A stretch of DNA of 64,000 bases from Kiritimatiellia bacterium (GTDB taxonomy: Bacteria > Verrucomicrobiota > Kiritimatiellia > RFP12 > UBA1067). The DNA lies in assembly GCA_017514235.1 (NCBI GenBank), contig JAFWKK010000057.1, positions 1-64,000 of the forward strand. The letters run 5' to 3'. The position numbers and the translations under genes were made by a program. Below, piece by piece: positions 9,481 through 19,178 of the stretch. Within the stretch, counting starts at the first letter, position 1, and each line of letters begins with the position of its first letter. A model generated the notes under the pieces. The model did not search any database. It saw nothing but the letters and a program-made list of their open reading frames with translations, and was not told the origin of the DNA.

Positions 9481-11436
9481 ATGGACTTCAACCGAAGAGG
9501 ATTCCTCAAGGGAGTGTCGCTTGCGGCATTCGCCGGCGCAGCGTCGCCTAAACTGAGGGCGGAGGGCACGACGCTCTTCACGCCAGGCATGGCGAACGGC
9601 CTGCAGAAGCCCGGCAGGCTTCAGGAGGTGTCACACGATGTCGACGTCTGCGTGGTCGGCGGTGGCATCGGAGGGATGCTGACGGCGATTTCCGCCGCCC
9701 GTCGCGGAGCGAAGGTCGCTCTCATGCATGACAGGCCGGTTCTCGGCGGTAACGCGTCGAGCGAGATCCGCATGTGGATCTGCGGCGCGGGGACGCGTGT
9801 GCGCAACCTCCAGGAGACGGGCATAATGGAGGAGATTGCCCTCGACAACATGCACCGCAACCCGTCGCGCAACTGGTCCGTCTGGGACGCGCTTCTCTAC
9901 GAAAAGGTGCGTTTCGAGCCTAACATCGACCTTATGCTCAACTGCGCATGCTGCGAGGCCGAGATGGAAGGCGCGAGGGTCAAGTCAGTGACCGGCTTCC
10001 AGCTCACCACATACCAGCGTCACAAGGTGCGTGCGAAGATATTCGCAGACTGTTCCGGCGATTCCATACTCGCTCCCCTCACGGGCGCGGCGTACCGCGT
10101 CGGGCGAGAGGCGAAGAGCGAGTTCGGCGAGGAGTTCGGCATAGAGAGGGCCGACCGCAAGACGATGGGTTCAAGCCTCCTCATACAGGCGCGCGAAACC
10201 GACCACAAGGTTCAGTTCTCTCCGCCCGAGTGGGCTTACGACTTCCCGGACGACGAGTCCCTCAACCACAAGCCGCACGAATGCCTGCTGAAGCCGCATA
10301 CCAACTTTTACTGGATCGAACTTGGCGGAGAGGCGAACACCATCGCCGACGCGGAAAAGCTGCGCGACGAGCTCCTTAAGATCGCATTCGGCGTGTGGGA
10401 CCACATGAAGAACCACGGCGAGCATGGCGCTGACAATTGGGAGCTGGAGTGGCTCGGCTTCCTGCCTGGCAAGCGCGAGAGCCGCCGCTACGTCGGCGAT
10501 TACACGCTCACGCAGGACGACGTCGAGAACGGCGGCAAGCGGTTCGAGGACACCGTCGCATACGGCGGCTGGCAGATCGACAACCATCTGCCCGGCGGCT
10601 TCTGGCTGAAGTCAAAGGGCGGGGCGCACCTCCAGAAGCGACGGCTGACGGAGCCATACGCAATTCCCTACCGCTGCCTCTACTCGCGCGACGTCGAGAA
10701 CCTGATGTTCGCCGGCCGCAACCTCTCCGCCACGCACACGGCGTTCGCGTCTGCCCGTGTGATGGGCACGATAGGCATAATGGGCCAGGCTGTCGGCACT
10801 GCCGCTGCGCTTGCCGTGGAGAAGGGCGTCATGCCGCGCGGCGTCTACGCCGACAAGTCGCTTCTCAAGGAGCTGCAGAACAGGCTTATGGACGACGACT
10901 GCTTCTTGCCGCATTTCAGGCGCGAGGTGTCGGCGCTTGCGAAGTCCGCCACGCTCACCGCTGACTACGGCGATGCGAGCGACCTCCTGAACGGCATCGA
11001 CAGGCGCATCTGGGGCAAGGACAACGGCTACTTCGGCAAGACGAACCAGGCGGTCGTCTACACGTTCGACAAGCCGACTTTCGTCAGCGGATTCAGGCTT
11101 GTGGTCGACTCCGACCTCGACCGCGAGAACTTCGACGGGCACCCCGACCTCCTGACGATCCCCATGCCGCTTTTCAGGGGGCTCGGCTACGGCAACACTT
11201 CGTTCACGTTCCCGCGCACGGTTCTCAAGCATTTCCGCGTAGACGTGAAGGGGACGGACGGCGGGTGGGCGACAGCCTTCGAGACGAAAGAGAATCATCA
11301 GCGGCTCGTGCGCGGCAAGATCGGACGAGAATGCCTTGCCGTTCGCCTTGTTCCGCTTTCCACGTGGGGAAGCGAGCTCAAGGAGAACACCTACGGCAGC
11401 GCCACTGCGCACATATTTGCGTTCGAGCCGGTTTAG
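9481..11436 (+). CDS. Tat-exported FAD-dependent oxidoreductase
   Basis: 651 residues. The Tat signal is NRRGFLKG followed by AAFAGAASP. The FAD_oxidored-type Rossmann domain starts with DVCVVGGGIGGM and continues through the conserved LGGNASSEIRM segment; a second FAD-contact stretch (FAGRNLSATHTAFASARVMGT) lies near residue 420. The last ~150 residues form a beta-sandwich-like domain. Such proteins are common in PVC and Bacteroidetes polysaccharide loci but their reaction is poorly known. A TTG at 9463 gives a longer frame, but AAGGACA precedes the ATG at 9481 and the Tat motif sits right after it. It converges on the SGNH gene on the other strand. Confidence 0.85.
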   Translation: MDFNRRGFLKGVSLAAFAGAASPKLRAEGTTLFTPGMANGLQKPGRLQEVSHDVDVCVVGGGIGGMLTAISAARRGAKVALMHDRPVLGGNASSEIRMWICGAGTRVRNLQETGIMEEIALDNMHRNPSRNWSVWDALLYEKVRFEPNIDLMLNCACCEAEMEGARVKSVTGFQLTTYQRHKVRAKIFADCSGDSILAPLTGAAYRVGREAKSEFGEEFGIERADRKTMGSSLLIQARETDHKVQFSPPEWAYDFPDDESLNHKPHECLLKPHTNFYWIELGGEANTIADAEKLRDELLKIAFGVWDHMKNHGEHGADNWELEWLGFLPGKRESRRYVGDYTLTQDDVENGGKRFEDTVAYGGWQIDNHLPGGFWLKSKGGAHLQKRRLTEPYAIPYRCLYSRDVENLMFAGRNLSATHTAFASARVMGTIGIMGQAVGTAAALAVEKGVMPRGVYADKSLLKELQNRLMDDDCFLPHFRREVSALAKSATLTADYGDASDLLNGIDRRIWGKDNGYFGKTNQAVVYTFDKPTFVSGFRLVVDSDLDRENFDGHPDLLTIPMPLFRGLGYGNTSFTFPRTVLKHFRVDVKGTDGGWATAFETKENHQRLVRGKIGRECLAVRLVPLSTWGSELKENTYGSATAHIFAFEPV

Positions 11437-11458
11437 CGAACGAACGGCAACGTGCTGT

Positions 11459-14400
11459 TCAGTGGAATAGGAGCTGCATGCCCCTAAGCGCGAGCGATGC
11501 AGTTTCCGATTCGGAGACTGAACCGTCATAGCCGAACGCGAATGCCTTGTACTCGTGCGCTTCGCCGAGATTGACAAGGGTTACCGTCAAGGTGATTGTC
11601 GTTGCATTGGCAATCGGCCGCCCGTCCTCATACCATTGGTAGCGCACTGCCGCAGGAGCGAAGGCCCGAAGCGTGTAGGGCTGTTTGCGCGACACTTGCG
11701 CAGACTGCGGCTGGATTGTGAAAACGGGGCCGTCGGCAGTCGGCTGCGGTGCCTTCTGGCGCACCAACACATAGAGGTCGCTCGTCGTGAAGTTTCCGCC
11801 GTTGCCTGAAAGCGTCCAGTCATCGTCGGTATTGCCGGATTCCTGCACGGAGCGGTTGCCTATCCCGAGCGACGCCGTGCGCGACCCTGTGATGCTGTTC
11901 GATCCAGTGCGGCTTGCGGAAAGCACCACCTGGCTGTTGCGGTAGTTGTGCACCTGAAGGCATCCATAGCCGGGCTTGCCAACCGAAAAATTGTCGCCCC
12001 AGTCGTAATTTGATCCGCTCGCGTTGAGAATGTTCTTGCCGTTGCCCGCCGAATAGTCGTGCCAGCAGAACTCGATGTTGCCGTCCTCGAAGTCGCCGGC
12101 CGTAACGTAAGGGTTGCCGTCCGAACGGTAGGCGCGGACGGACAGGTTCGAGATGTACTGCTGGAATTCGTTGTCGCGCCGTTTGGACGGGATGCCGACT
12201 TTCGCGATGTCGTCCGTAAAGGCGTCCATTGAAGTCCACACCCACTGATCCAGGCCGTTGTTGCTGACAAGATGCAGCAAATACGCCACGCGGTCAAAGT
12301 CCATCTGGACGAAACGGGATTCATCGACATTATAGGGCGCTCCCTGCCAGGAATAGTTGATGCTGCCCTTGATCTTCTGCAGGTTGACGAGCGTGTAGTT
12401 TGCCGCCTCTGGCACTGCTTCGGCAGTCAGGAAGGATGGCAGCGGATTCGCCGCTGGCGTCGTGAACGTCACCGATGCAGTCTTTGCGACACCCGCGTCG
12501 TCGTATGAACAGCGGAGCGTGTAACTCGTGTTCGCCGCGAGCGGCGCTGTCGGCACAATGATCAATTCGCGCGTGTCGAATGGTGACGCCGCGACAGATG
12601 CCACCGTCGCCCCGCCCGCAGTGAACGTCCATGCCGCCTGATCGCGCAGGCTCCCTTGAACGTTATCACGGAACAACGCGCACACCTTCGTTCCATCAAG
12701 GCTTGGTACGGCATGAATGAGCGTCGCCGGCGTATCCTCAAGCGCGATAAACACGTACAGCCGACGGACGGAGTATTCTTTCCCCTTGTACGTCTGCGTC
12801 CAGTCCTTGTTTGAGGCTGTAGAACAGTTGCCGATGCCGATGTCGAGTATATCGCTGTTGGCGCTGCCCGTTTTCTTCATGTTGCCGATGGAGATGAGCG
12901 TTGCCCCAACGTTGTAGTTGTGTATCTGGAAACAGCTGTAGCCGGACGCCGTCTCCGAACTCGGCACGTCGTCGAAGTCGAAATTGCCTGTGCTGGCACC
13001 GATGTTGAGCCCATTGCCTCTGCCATAGTTAGAGAAGAAGAACTCGATATTGCCGTCGGGATACCAGCCACTGCTTACGCCGCTCACGTTGGATTTGACA
13101 TCGAGATTCGTGACAAAACGCTTGATGTTATTGTTTGTGGCGAACGAGTAGTCGGCGAGGTTGTCGGTAAAGCCGTCGAACGCCGTCCAGCACCAGGTCG
13201 TTGTCGGGCTTGCGTTTGTCGTCGTCAGCTCAAGATAATAGCCAACTCGCACAACATGCGCTCCGGCGTATCGGGCGCGGTTGTCGATCGTGTGCGCGGC
13301 GGCGTACTGCGCAGCATTGTGGACGTTGAACGGCGTTGGCACGTCGATCTGGTAGAGGAGCGAGTAGTTCTTCGCCGCCGGCACGTTCGCCGCGATGTGT
13401 GCGGGAACGTCAGACTTCGGCTTGGCAAAGACATGCAGCGCGATGCGCGAATAGGTGCGCGTAGGCGCGTAGGCTTGCGTCCAGTCGGAGTTGATTGTGC
13501 CGCCGGCATTGTCGTTCGCCGGATACTGGGTATTATTGCCTATACCGGCGCAGACGCCGCTCGCATTGTTGCCGTTGAAGTTGTTGAGCGCAAAAATCGT
13601 CTGCTTGTTCGTGACGTTATGCACCTGCATGCAGGCATACCAGCCGCTTGAACCCAAACTGTCGCCCCAGTCGCTGACGCCTGTCGCATACGGAATGTTG
13701 TTGGCGTTCCCGCCGCTGTAGTTATGTGGCCAGAACTCCAGAAAGCCGCCGTCCATTCCTGTGCCGTTCACCACGCCGCCCACGTTGGAATAGACGTCCT
13801 GGTTCGTTACCCATTTCTGTCCAAATCCAAGGCTGTCGTTCACCGGAACGCCGAGCAGCGTCGGGTCGTCCGTCCAGGAATCGAACGACGTCCAGGCGAA
13901 GTTCGTCACGCTGCCGTCTAGCGAGATGGTCTCAAAGTAATAGGCGACACGCTCCACTCCGCCCGCAAAGCCACTTGTCGCGTCCAGATCGTACGGCGCG
14001 CCATTTCGCCAGCTGACAGTCGTCTTCCGCCGATCGATGTCACTCAGCGAGTAGATTGGCAAATAGCCTTCGCGCAGGTTCGCGGGCACGTTCTCGGCGA
14101 CGCCAGACGGGAGCGGGCGATCCAGCTCCATCGTCGCACTCGCCTCCATCGGTGTGGCTGCGGCAGTGTTGGCCTTCACGCCATCGACAGTAATACGGAA
14201 GGATCCCGATGCCACGCCGGTCGCATAGACGCGCACAAGCGAAAAGTCAGAGCCATCACGCTCAATCGAGACGACCGAACCTTCCGACAGCGCGAACGCG
14301 CCGTTCAGGCTGTCCAGCAAAACATCTGTCGAGAACTTCACTTCCAGCATGACTCCGGACACGCCCGATGCGGCAGACACCGAAACGACTTCCGGCGCGG

Positions 14401-16132
14401 CACTTGCCGTCGCCTCTGGCAATACATATACCTGAAGGTGGCGAAGCGAATACTGTCCTGCGTTGTAAGTCTGCGTCCAGTCCCAGCCTGAATTGGTTGG
14501 GTTGAAATGAGGCCCGATGCCCATTTCTCCAGTATCGTTCTTCTGGAATCTGTTGAAGGTGAAGATACAACTGTTTGTGCCTCTTTCCGTGTCGTGAACC
14601 TGCATCGAGCCATAATCGCCGTTCGACGGCGTGTCGTCCATGTCGTAAACGGCCAAAGCGCCTTCGAGACCGCGCTTGACCGTGCCGTTGAAACCCTCAG
14701 GCCAGAATTCGATGTTGCCGACGGCAATCGTCTGGTTCGTGCGGATGTTGGCGACGTTGCTCCACACGCGCAGGTTCGTCACGTCCTTGATGAACTGCCA
14801 GCCTACAGGCACGCCCACGCGTGTCGCGTCGTTCGTGAACGCATCCATCGACACCCACACGTACTGCATCGGCTCGCCCGCTTTCTGCAACTCCATGTAA
14901 TACGCCACGCGGCTGAACGCTCCGACCTTCGCCGCGTCGTCAACGTTGTATCCGACAGGTTGGGCGGCGTAATTGCCTTTGACGGGCATGTCGAGGTCGT
15001 AAATCAGGCGATAGTTGTTGAACTCATCCGCCGGCACGTAGTGCCGCGCGCCCTGTGGGAATACGCCTGCGATGGTCTTGGATGCGGCGGCGTAAAGCGT
15101 CTTGCCGCCCGTTGCGTTGCGGACGCCGCCCTGCTTCGCGGTGATGGTGATCGGTACGTCATGCACCCCCGCCGGGAACGCAAGCGTGGCCGTGCGTTGG
15201 TTGGCAGAGAGCGTGATTGTCGGTGCAACCGCCGTTCCTGCGACCGTCCAGTTCGCCGCGTCGCAGGCCGTTGCCGCCGTCACCTTCTGGTTGAACGTGA
15301 AATCCACTGTGAACGCGCCATCAGCGTCGTTCGCCATCGTTGTCTGCACCACGGCAAGGTCGTTCTCAGTGGCAAAGCTCGTCGGATCGGGAACAATGCT
15401 TGTAACCGCGCTCACCCAGGCGTTCGCCATGTTCGTGTAGCCCACGTCGTTCGGATGCACCGTGTCGGCGATCTGGCCCCAGCTCGTCACGGCACCATGC
15501 ATGTCAAGGAAGAACGCATCCTGTCCCTTCGCCTGCTGTGCGGCGACTATGCCGGGAACGGCGGGGTTGAACACGTTCGTGATGGCGGCGTACTTCCAGT
15601 TGTTCTCCGTGTCGCCAGCCGTGGTATAGCGCCGCATGAGCGTCGTCACCACCACCTTCGCGGAGGGTTGGCATTCGTAGATGCGGTCGAGAAGGCGCAC
15701 GAGACGGTTTGTCGCCTGGCTTCGGAACGCATCTTCGCCGTCGCCCGTGTCGTTCGTACCGAGATGGAGCAGAATCACATGCGGATCGTCGATCTGCGCG
15801 AAGAACCCCTGAATGTGGTCGTAGATTCCGTTTGAGGCGTTCTCCAGCTTCCAGCCGCTGTGGCCTTCGTGATCGCTGTCGGCGAGGAACGGATCTGTCT
15901 TGCCGTAATTGTCCGTCTCGGTGCCCACGTAATCGACATTGTAGCTAAGGTTGGTGAGCGCTACGTAGAGCGGTGCACGGTAGCCGTTGCCGCGCACGGA
16001 CTGCGACCCGTGCGTGATCGAGTCTCCGAGCGGCATGATGCGCAAGACCGGGTTGTCGGCGGATGCGGAACAGGGAATGGCTGCAAGCAGGGCGACCAGC
16101 GCCGAGACAGCGGAACGGGACGGTTTCAACAT
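11459..16132 (-). CDS. Multimodular SGNH esterase with four C-terminal modules and GMQLLFH tail
   Basis: 1557 residues: signal peptide (about 1-25), SGNH hydrolase domain (about 28-250), a beta-rich linker domain (about 255-350), then four diverged copies of a ~200-residue module. Each module repeats the pattern Y(N/D)VD, RVAYY, W.S.D(A/G)FT(D/N), NIEF, G(Y).(M/C)QVHN and DWTQ-Y. An Ig-like domain with YQWYEDG follows, and the chain ends in GMQLLFH and stop. SGNH motifs are GDSITHG with Ser38, HLGTND and DTVHPND. The family removes acetyl or other acyl groups from sugars; modules of this kind accompany sialate O-acetylesterase-like proteins, from memory. It lies 24 bases after its shorter paralogue, with AAGGAG before the ATG. 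The modules may bind carbohydrate; this is inferred. Confidence 0.85.
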   Translation of the reverse strand: MLKPSRSAVSALVALLAAIPCSASADNPVLRIMPLGDSITHGSQSVRGNGYRAPLYVALTNLSYNVDYVGTETDNYGKTDPFLADSDHEGHSGWKLENASNGIYDHIQGFFAQIDDPHVILLHLGTNDTGDGEDAFRSQATNRLVRLLDRIYECQPSAKVVVTTLMRRYTTAGDTENNWKYAAITNVFNPAVPGIVAAQQAKGQDAFFLDMHGAVTSWGQIADTVHPNDVGYTNMANAWVSAVTSIVPDPTSFATENDLAVVQTTMANDADGAFTVDFTFNQKVTAATACDAANWTVAGTAVAPTITLSANQRTATLAFPAGVHDVPITITAKQGGVRNATGGKTLYAAASKTIAGVFPQGARHYVPADEFNNYRLIYDLDMPVKGNYAAQPVGYNVDDAAKVGAFSRVAYYMELQKAGEPMQYVWVSMDAFTNDATRVGVPVGWQFIKDVTNLRVWSNVANIRTNQTIAVGNIEFWPEGFNGTVKRGLEGALAVYDMDDTPSNGDYGSMQVHDTERGTNSCIFTFNRFQKNDTGEMGIGPHFNPTNSGWDWTQTYNAGQYSLRHLQVYVLPEATASAAPEVVSVSAASGVSGVMLEVKFSTDVLLDSLNGAFALSEGSVVSIERDGSDFSLVRVYATGVASGSFRITVDGVKANTAAATPMEASATMELDRPLPSGVAENVPANLREGYLPIYSLSDIDRRKTTVSWRNGAPYDLDATSGFAGGVERVAYYFETISLDGSVTNFAWTSFDSWTDDPTLLGVPVNDSLGFGQKWVTNQDVYSNVGGVVNGTGMDGGFLEFWPHNYSGGNANNIPYATGVSDWGDSLGSSGWYACMQVHNVTNKQTIFALNNFNGNNASGVCAGIGNNTQYPANDNAGGTINSDWTQAYAPTRTYSRIALHVFAKPKSDVPAHIAANVPAAKNYSLLYQIDVPTPFNVHNAAQYAAAHTIDNRARYAGAHVVRVGYYLELTTTNASPTTTWCWTAFDGFTDNLADYSFATNNNIKRFVTNLDVKSNVSGVSSGWYPDGNIEFFFSNYGRGNGLNIGASTGNFDFDDVPSSETASGYSCFQIHNYNVGATLISIGNMKKTGSANSDILDIGIGNCSTASNKDWTQTYKGKEYSVRRLYVFIALEDTPATLIHAVPSLDGTKVCALFRDNVQGSLRDQAAWTFTAGGATVASVAASPFDTRELIIVPTAPLAANTSYTLRCSYDDAGVAKTASVTFTTPAANPLPSFLTAEAVPEAANYTLVNLQKIKGSINYSWQGAPYNVDESRFVQMDFDRVAYLLHLVSNNGLDQWVWTSMDAFTDDIAKVGIPSKRRDNEFQQYISNLSVRAYRSDGNPYVTAGDFEDGNIEFCWHDYSAGNGKNILNASGSNYDWGDNFSVGKPGYGCLQVHNYRNSQVVLSASRTGSNSITGSRTASLGIGNRSVQESGNTDDDWTLSGNGGNFTTSDLYVLVRQKAPQPTADGPVFTIQPQSAQVSRKQPYTLRAFAPAAVRYQWYEDGRPIANATTITLTVTLVNLGEAHEYKAFAFGYDGSVSESETASLALRGMQLLFH

Positions 16133-16156
16133 GGGTTCTCCTTGATTTGCGGTCTC

Positions 16157-17875
16157 TTACGGCAATACGTACACCTGAAGGTGGCGAAGGGAATACTGTG
16201 CCGCGTTGTACGTTTGCGTCCAGTCCCATCCGGAATTGGAAGGGTTGAAGTGCGGTCCAATGCCCATCTCGCTGTTGGCAGTTGAGTTGAACCGGTTGTA
16301 GGAAAAGATGCAGCTGTTAGTCCCTCGCGCCGTATCGTGTACCTGGAAGGAGCCGTAGTTGCCGGATGTCGGCGTGTCGTCGAGGTCATAGACGTTCGTG
16401 GCGCCAGGAAGCCTGCGCTTGGGCTTTCCGCCGAAGCATTGCGGCCAGAACTCGATGTTTCCGACGGCGATCGTCTGGTTCGTGCGGATGTTGGGCACGT
16501 TGCTCCACACGCGCAGGTTCGTCACGTCCTTCTGGAATTTCCAGGCATGCGGCACTCCGATGCGTGTCGCGTCGTTCGTGAAAGCGTCCATCGACACCCA
16601 CACGTACTGCAGCGGCTCGCCAGGCTTCTGCAGCTCCATGTAGTAGGCCACGCGGCTGAACGTCCCGATCCTGGCGGAGTCGTCTACGTTGTAAGGAACT
16701 GGATTTTTCGCGAAGTTGCCGACCTGCGGCACGGCAAGGTCGTAGACGAGACGGTAGCCGTTGAACTCTTTAGCCGGCACATAGCGGAATGCACCTCGAG
16801 GGAACACGCCTGCGACGGTCCTGGACGCAGCGGCGTGGAGAGTCTTGCCGCCCGTCGCGTTGCGGATGCCGCCCTGTTTCGCGGTGACGGTGATCGGCGC
16901 GTCATAAACGCCCGCCGGGAATGCGAGCGTGGCCGTGCGCTGGTTGGCGGAGAGCGTAATCGTCGGCGTGGCCGCCGTTCCCGCGACCGTCCAGTTCGCC
17001 GCGTTGCAGGCCGTTGCCGCCGTCACCTTCTGGTTGAACGTGAAATCCACCGTGAACGCGCCTTTCGCGTCGTTCTCTATTGCCGTCTTCACCACGGCGA
17101 GGTCGTTCTCCGTCGCAAAGTTCGCTGGATCCGGGATGATGTTAGTGATGGCGCTCACCCAGGCGTTCGCCATGTTCGTATAGCCCACGTCGTTCGGATG
17201 CACCGTGTCAGCGAGCTGGTCCCAGCTCGACAAGGCGGCATGCATGTCGAGGAACGTCACGTCCTGGCCCTTTGCGCGCTGTGCGGCGACGATTCCTGGC
17301 ACGGCGGGATTGAACGCGTTCGTGATGGCGGCGTACTTCCAGTTGTTTTCCTTGTTGCCTGATTTCGTATAGCGGCGCATGACCGTCGTCGCCACCACCT
17401 TGGCGGACGGCTGGCATTCGTAGATTCGGTCGAGGAGTCGCACGAGGCGGTTCGTAGCCTGGCTGCGGAACGTCTTTTCCCCGTCGCCAGTGTCGTTCGT
17501 GCCGAGGTGGATCAGGATCACGTGCGGGTCGTCGATTTTCGCGAAGAAGTCGGGAATGAAATTGTAGATTCCTTTGGCGGCGTTCTCGAGCTTCCAGCCG
17601 CTGTGGCCCTCATGGCTGATGTCGGCGAGGAATGGGTCTGTCTTGCCGTAGTTGTTCGTCTGCGTTCCCACGTAGTCCACGTTGTAGCCGAGGTTGGTGA
17701 GCGCAACGTAGAGCGGTGCGCGGTAGCCGTTGCCGCGCACCGAATGCGACCCGTGCGTGATCGAGTCGCCTAGCGGCATGATGCGCAAGACAGGGTTGCC
17801 GGCAGATGCGGAACAGGGGATGACTGCAAGCAGGGCGACCAGCGTCGCGACAGCGGAACGGGATGGTTTCAACAT
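16157..17875 (-). CDS. SGNH esterase, short tandem paralogue
   Basis: 572 residues: signal peptide, SGNH hydrolase domain with GDSITHG, HLGTND and DTVHPND, linker domain and one copy of the ~200-residue module. It is nearly identical through long stretches to the first ~575 residues of the downstream gene, pointing to recent tandem duplication. It stops at LQVYVLP, exactly where the longer copy continues into its second module, and it lacks the seven-residue tail of the long copy. AAGGAG precedes the ATG. The AraC/XylR-like regulator lies just upstream in the same direction. The likely role is deacylation of sugars outside the cytoplasm. Confidence 0.87.
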   Translation of the reverse strand: MLKPSRSAVATLVALLAVIPCSASAGNPVLRIMPLGDSITHGSHSVRGNGYRAPLYVALTNLGYNVDYVGTQTNNYGKTDPFLADISHEGHSGWKLENAAKGIYNFIPDFFAKIDDPHVILIHLGTNDTGDGEKTFRSQATNRLVRLLDRIYECQPSAKVVATTVMRRYTKSGNKENNWKYAAITNAFNPAVPGIVAAQRAKGQDVTFLDMHAALSSWDQLADTVHPNDVGYTNMANAWVSAITNIIPDPANFATENDLAVVKTAIENDAKGAFTVDFTFNQKVTAATACNAANWTVAGTAATPTITLSANQRTATLAFPAGVYDAPITVTAKQGGIRNATGGKTLHAAASRTVAGVFPRGAFRYVPAKEFNGYRLVYDLAVPQVGNFAKNPVPYNVDDSARIGTFSRVAYYMELQKPGEPLQYVWVSMDAFTNDATRIGVPHAWKFQKDVTNLRVWSNVPNIRTNQTIAVGNIEFWPQCFGGKPKRRLPGATNVYDLDDTPTSGNYGSFQVHDTARGTNSCIFSYNRFNSTANSEMGIGPHFNPSNSGWDWTQTYNAAQYSLRHLQVYVLP

Positions 17876-17897
17876 GGCATTCTCCTTGATTTCTGAT

Positions 17898-17903
17898 ATT
17901 ATA
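17898..17903 (-). promoter_or_regulatory. -10 box for the SGNH gene pair
   Basis: TATAAT on the minus strand, 22 bases before the ATG of the short SGNH gene. No convincing -35 hexamer sits 16-18 bases upstream, so an activator such as the adjacent AraC/XylR-like protein may be needed; this is inference. Confidence 0.5.
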
Positions 17904-17944
17904 GCAAAAGTAATGGTGGTGCGGCGGGCGGAGGCGTTTTTTTT

Positions 17945-19075
17945 TCAGAGGCGCTGTTGTTTCCTCCATTCGTGCGGCGAGATGCCGGCGAAACGTCGAA
18001 ACACCTTGCTGAAGTAAGATGCATTGCAGAAACCCGATGCGGCAGCAATCGTTGCAAGCTTGTCGTCGGTTCCGAGCATCAGCCGCTTCGCCTCTTCGAT
18101 GCGTAACCGTGCGATTTCGTCAAGCACCGAGTGCCCGAGCTCCTTTTTGGCCCTGGTGTTCAGCTTTCTCAGCGACATGCCGAGGTCAGTCGCCACTTTA
18201 GCCGGCCCGAAGCGGGCGGAGATGTCTTGCGAAATAAGCGTCGCAGCCATGCGCAAGGTTTCGTCTTCGACGGCCTTGATGTCGGTGGAGCGCCTTGTTA
18301 CGACGCCCTTCGGCATGATGCTGATGACTGTGTTTCGGTCGGCCTGGCCAGCCATCATGCGCTCAAGGAGCTCCACTGCGGTTCGGTATTTGCGTTCGTC
18401 GTCGCGGTCGATCCCGGATATGGGCATTGACTTGCGGCAGTTGTAGACTGGCTGGTCGTTTGCGCTTAGAATGGCGACGTTGTGCGGTATGGCGATTCCG
18501 TTGTCGAGGCAGACGCGGGCGAGAAAGGCGGCGTTGTACGAGTTGTACGCATAGATGGCGAGGGGCTTCGGCGCCGCACGCAGCTTGGCGAGCGTCCAGC
18601 CGACAAGCGCCTTGCGCCCGTGGCGTCCGCCGGACTCTTCGGGCCAGATCCAGCGCATGGGTTCCTCTCCGCGCCACGCGGCGGCAAAGGAGTCGTAACG
18701 CTCGTCATGCTGGCGCGTCCATTCAAAGGCGTAGAACGCCGTGTGGCGGAATCCTCGTTCGGCGAAATGATCGGCGGCAAGGCGTCCGAGCGCATTGTTG
18801 TCGTGGATGACTGCGCCCATGCCCTCGTGTCGCTTTATGCCGATAAGGTCCACTATGGGTATGCGCCTTCTTACGAGTGAATCGAGGAATGAGTTCATCA
18901 CCGGCTCGTCAAGGAGTACTGAAAGAACTCCGTCGCCGCTCCAGTCGAACGGCGGGTTGAACCGTTCCGCGATCTCCACGAGCCAGTTTCTGCGTTCTGC
19001 GCATTCGGTAATGATCGGATAGCAGCTTTCCAGGTACGGACCCGTAAGCACCAGAACGTCGCGAGGCTTCTTCAT
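17945..19075 (-). CDS. AraC-family regulator with LacI-like sensor domain (XylR type)
   Basis: 376 residues. Residues about 1-265 resemble a periplasmic-binding-protein/LacI-like sugar sensor (DNNALGRLAADHFAERGF, AILSANDQPVYN, ISGIDRDDER). Residues about 275-376 are an AraC helix-turn-helix domain ending in SGFCNASYFSKVFRRF and GISPHEWR. E. coli XylR has the same layout, and such proteins activate sugar genes when a sugar binds the N-domain. It is divergent from the GH109-like gene and upstream of the SGNH pair, so both are candidate targets. A good promoter sits almost on top of its ATG. Confidence 0.9.
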   Translation of the reverse strand: MKKPRDVLVLTGPYLESCYPIITECAERRNWLVEIAERFNPPFDWSGDGVLSVLLDEPVMNSFLDSLVRRRIPIVDLIGIKRHEGMGAVIHDNNALGRLAADHFAERGFRHTAFYAFEWTRQHDERYDSFAAAWRGEEPMRWIWPEESGGRHGRKALVGWTLAKLRAAPKPLAIYAYNSYNAAFLARVCLDNGIAIPHNVAILSANDQPVYNCRKSMPISGIDRDDERKYRTAVELLERMMAGQADRNTVISIMPKGVVTRRSTDIKAVEDETLRMAATLISQDISARFGPAKVATDLGMSLRKLNTRAKKELGHSVLDEIARLRIEEAKRLMLGTDDKLATIAAASGFCNASYFSKVFRRFAGISPHEWRKQQRL

Positions 19076-19082
19076 GCGTCAT

Positions 19083-19111
19083 AGTATACCATGTCGGCAT
19101 GATTTTGTCAT
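19083..19111 (-). promoter_or_regulatory. Promoter of the XylR-like regulator
   Basis: Minus strand ATGACA, 17-base spacer, TATACT with an upstream TG (extended -10). The predicted start of transcription falls within one or two bases of the ATG at 19075, so the message would be nearly leaderless. Confidence 0.6.
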
Positions 19112-19136
19112 TATGGAGGCATATAAATAACATCTT

Positions 19137-19166
19137 TTGCCTGGAAAATCATTAGCGCTTTATGCT
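19137..19166 (+). promoter_or_regulatory. Candidate promoter for the GH109-like gene
   Basis: TTGCCT, 18-base spacer, TATGCT, placing the transcript start near 19173, about 29 bases before the ATG. Partial match to consensus only. Confidence 0.4.
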
Positions 19167-19178
19167 ATCATACACTTG

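Noticed and set aside
14507-15835. 442-codon plus-strand frame inside the long SGNH gene
   Set aside because: Antisense to the SGNH domain, which has intact GDSITHG, GTND and HPND motifs; the same shadow recurs opposite the short paralogue.
17938-17946. Run of T as a terminator for a plus-strand transcript
   Set aside because: No stem precedes it and both neighbouring genes are on the minus strand.
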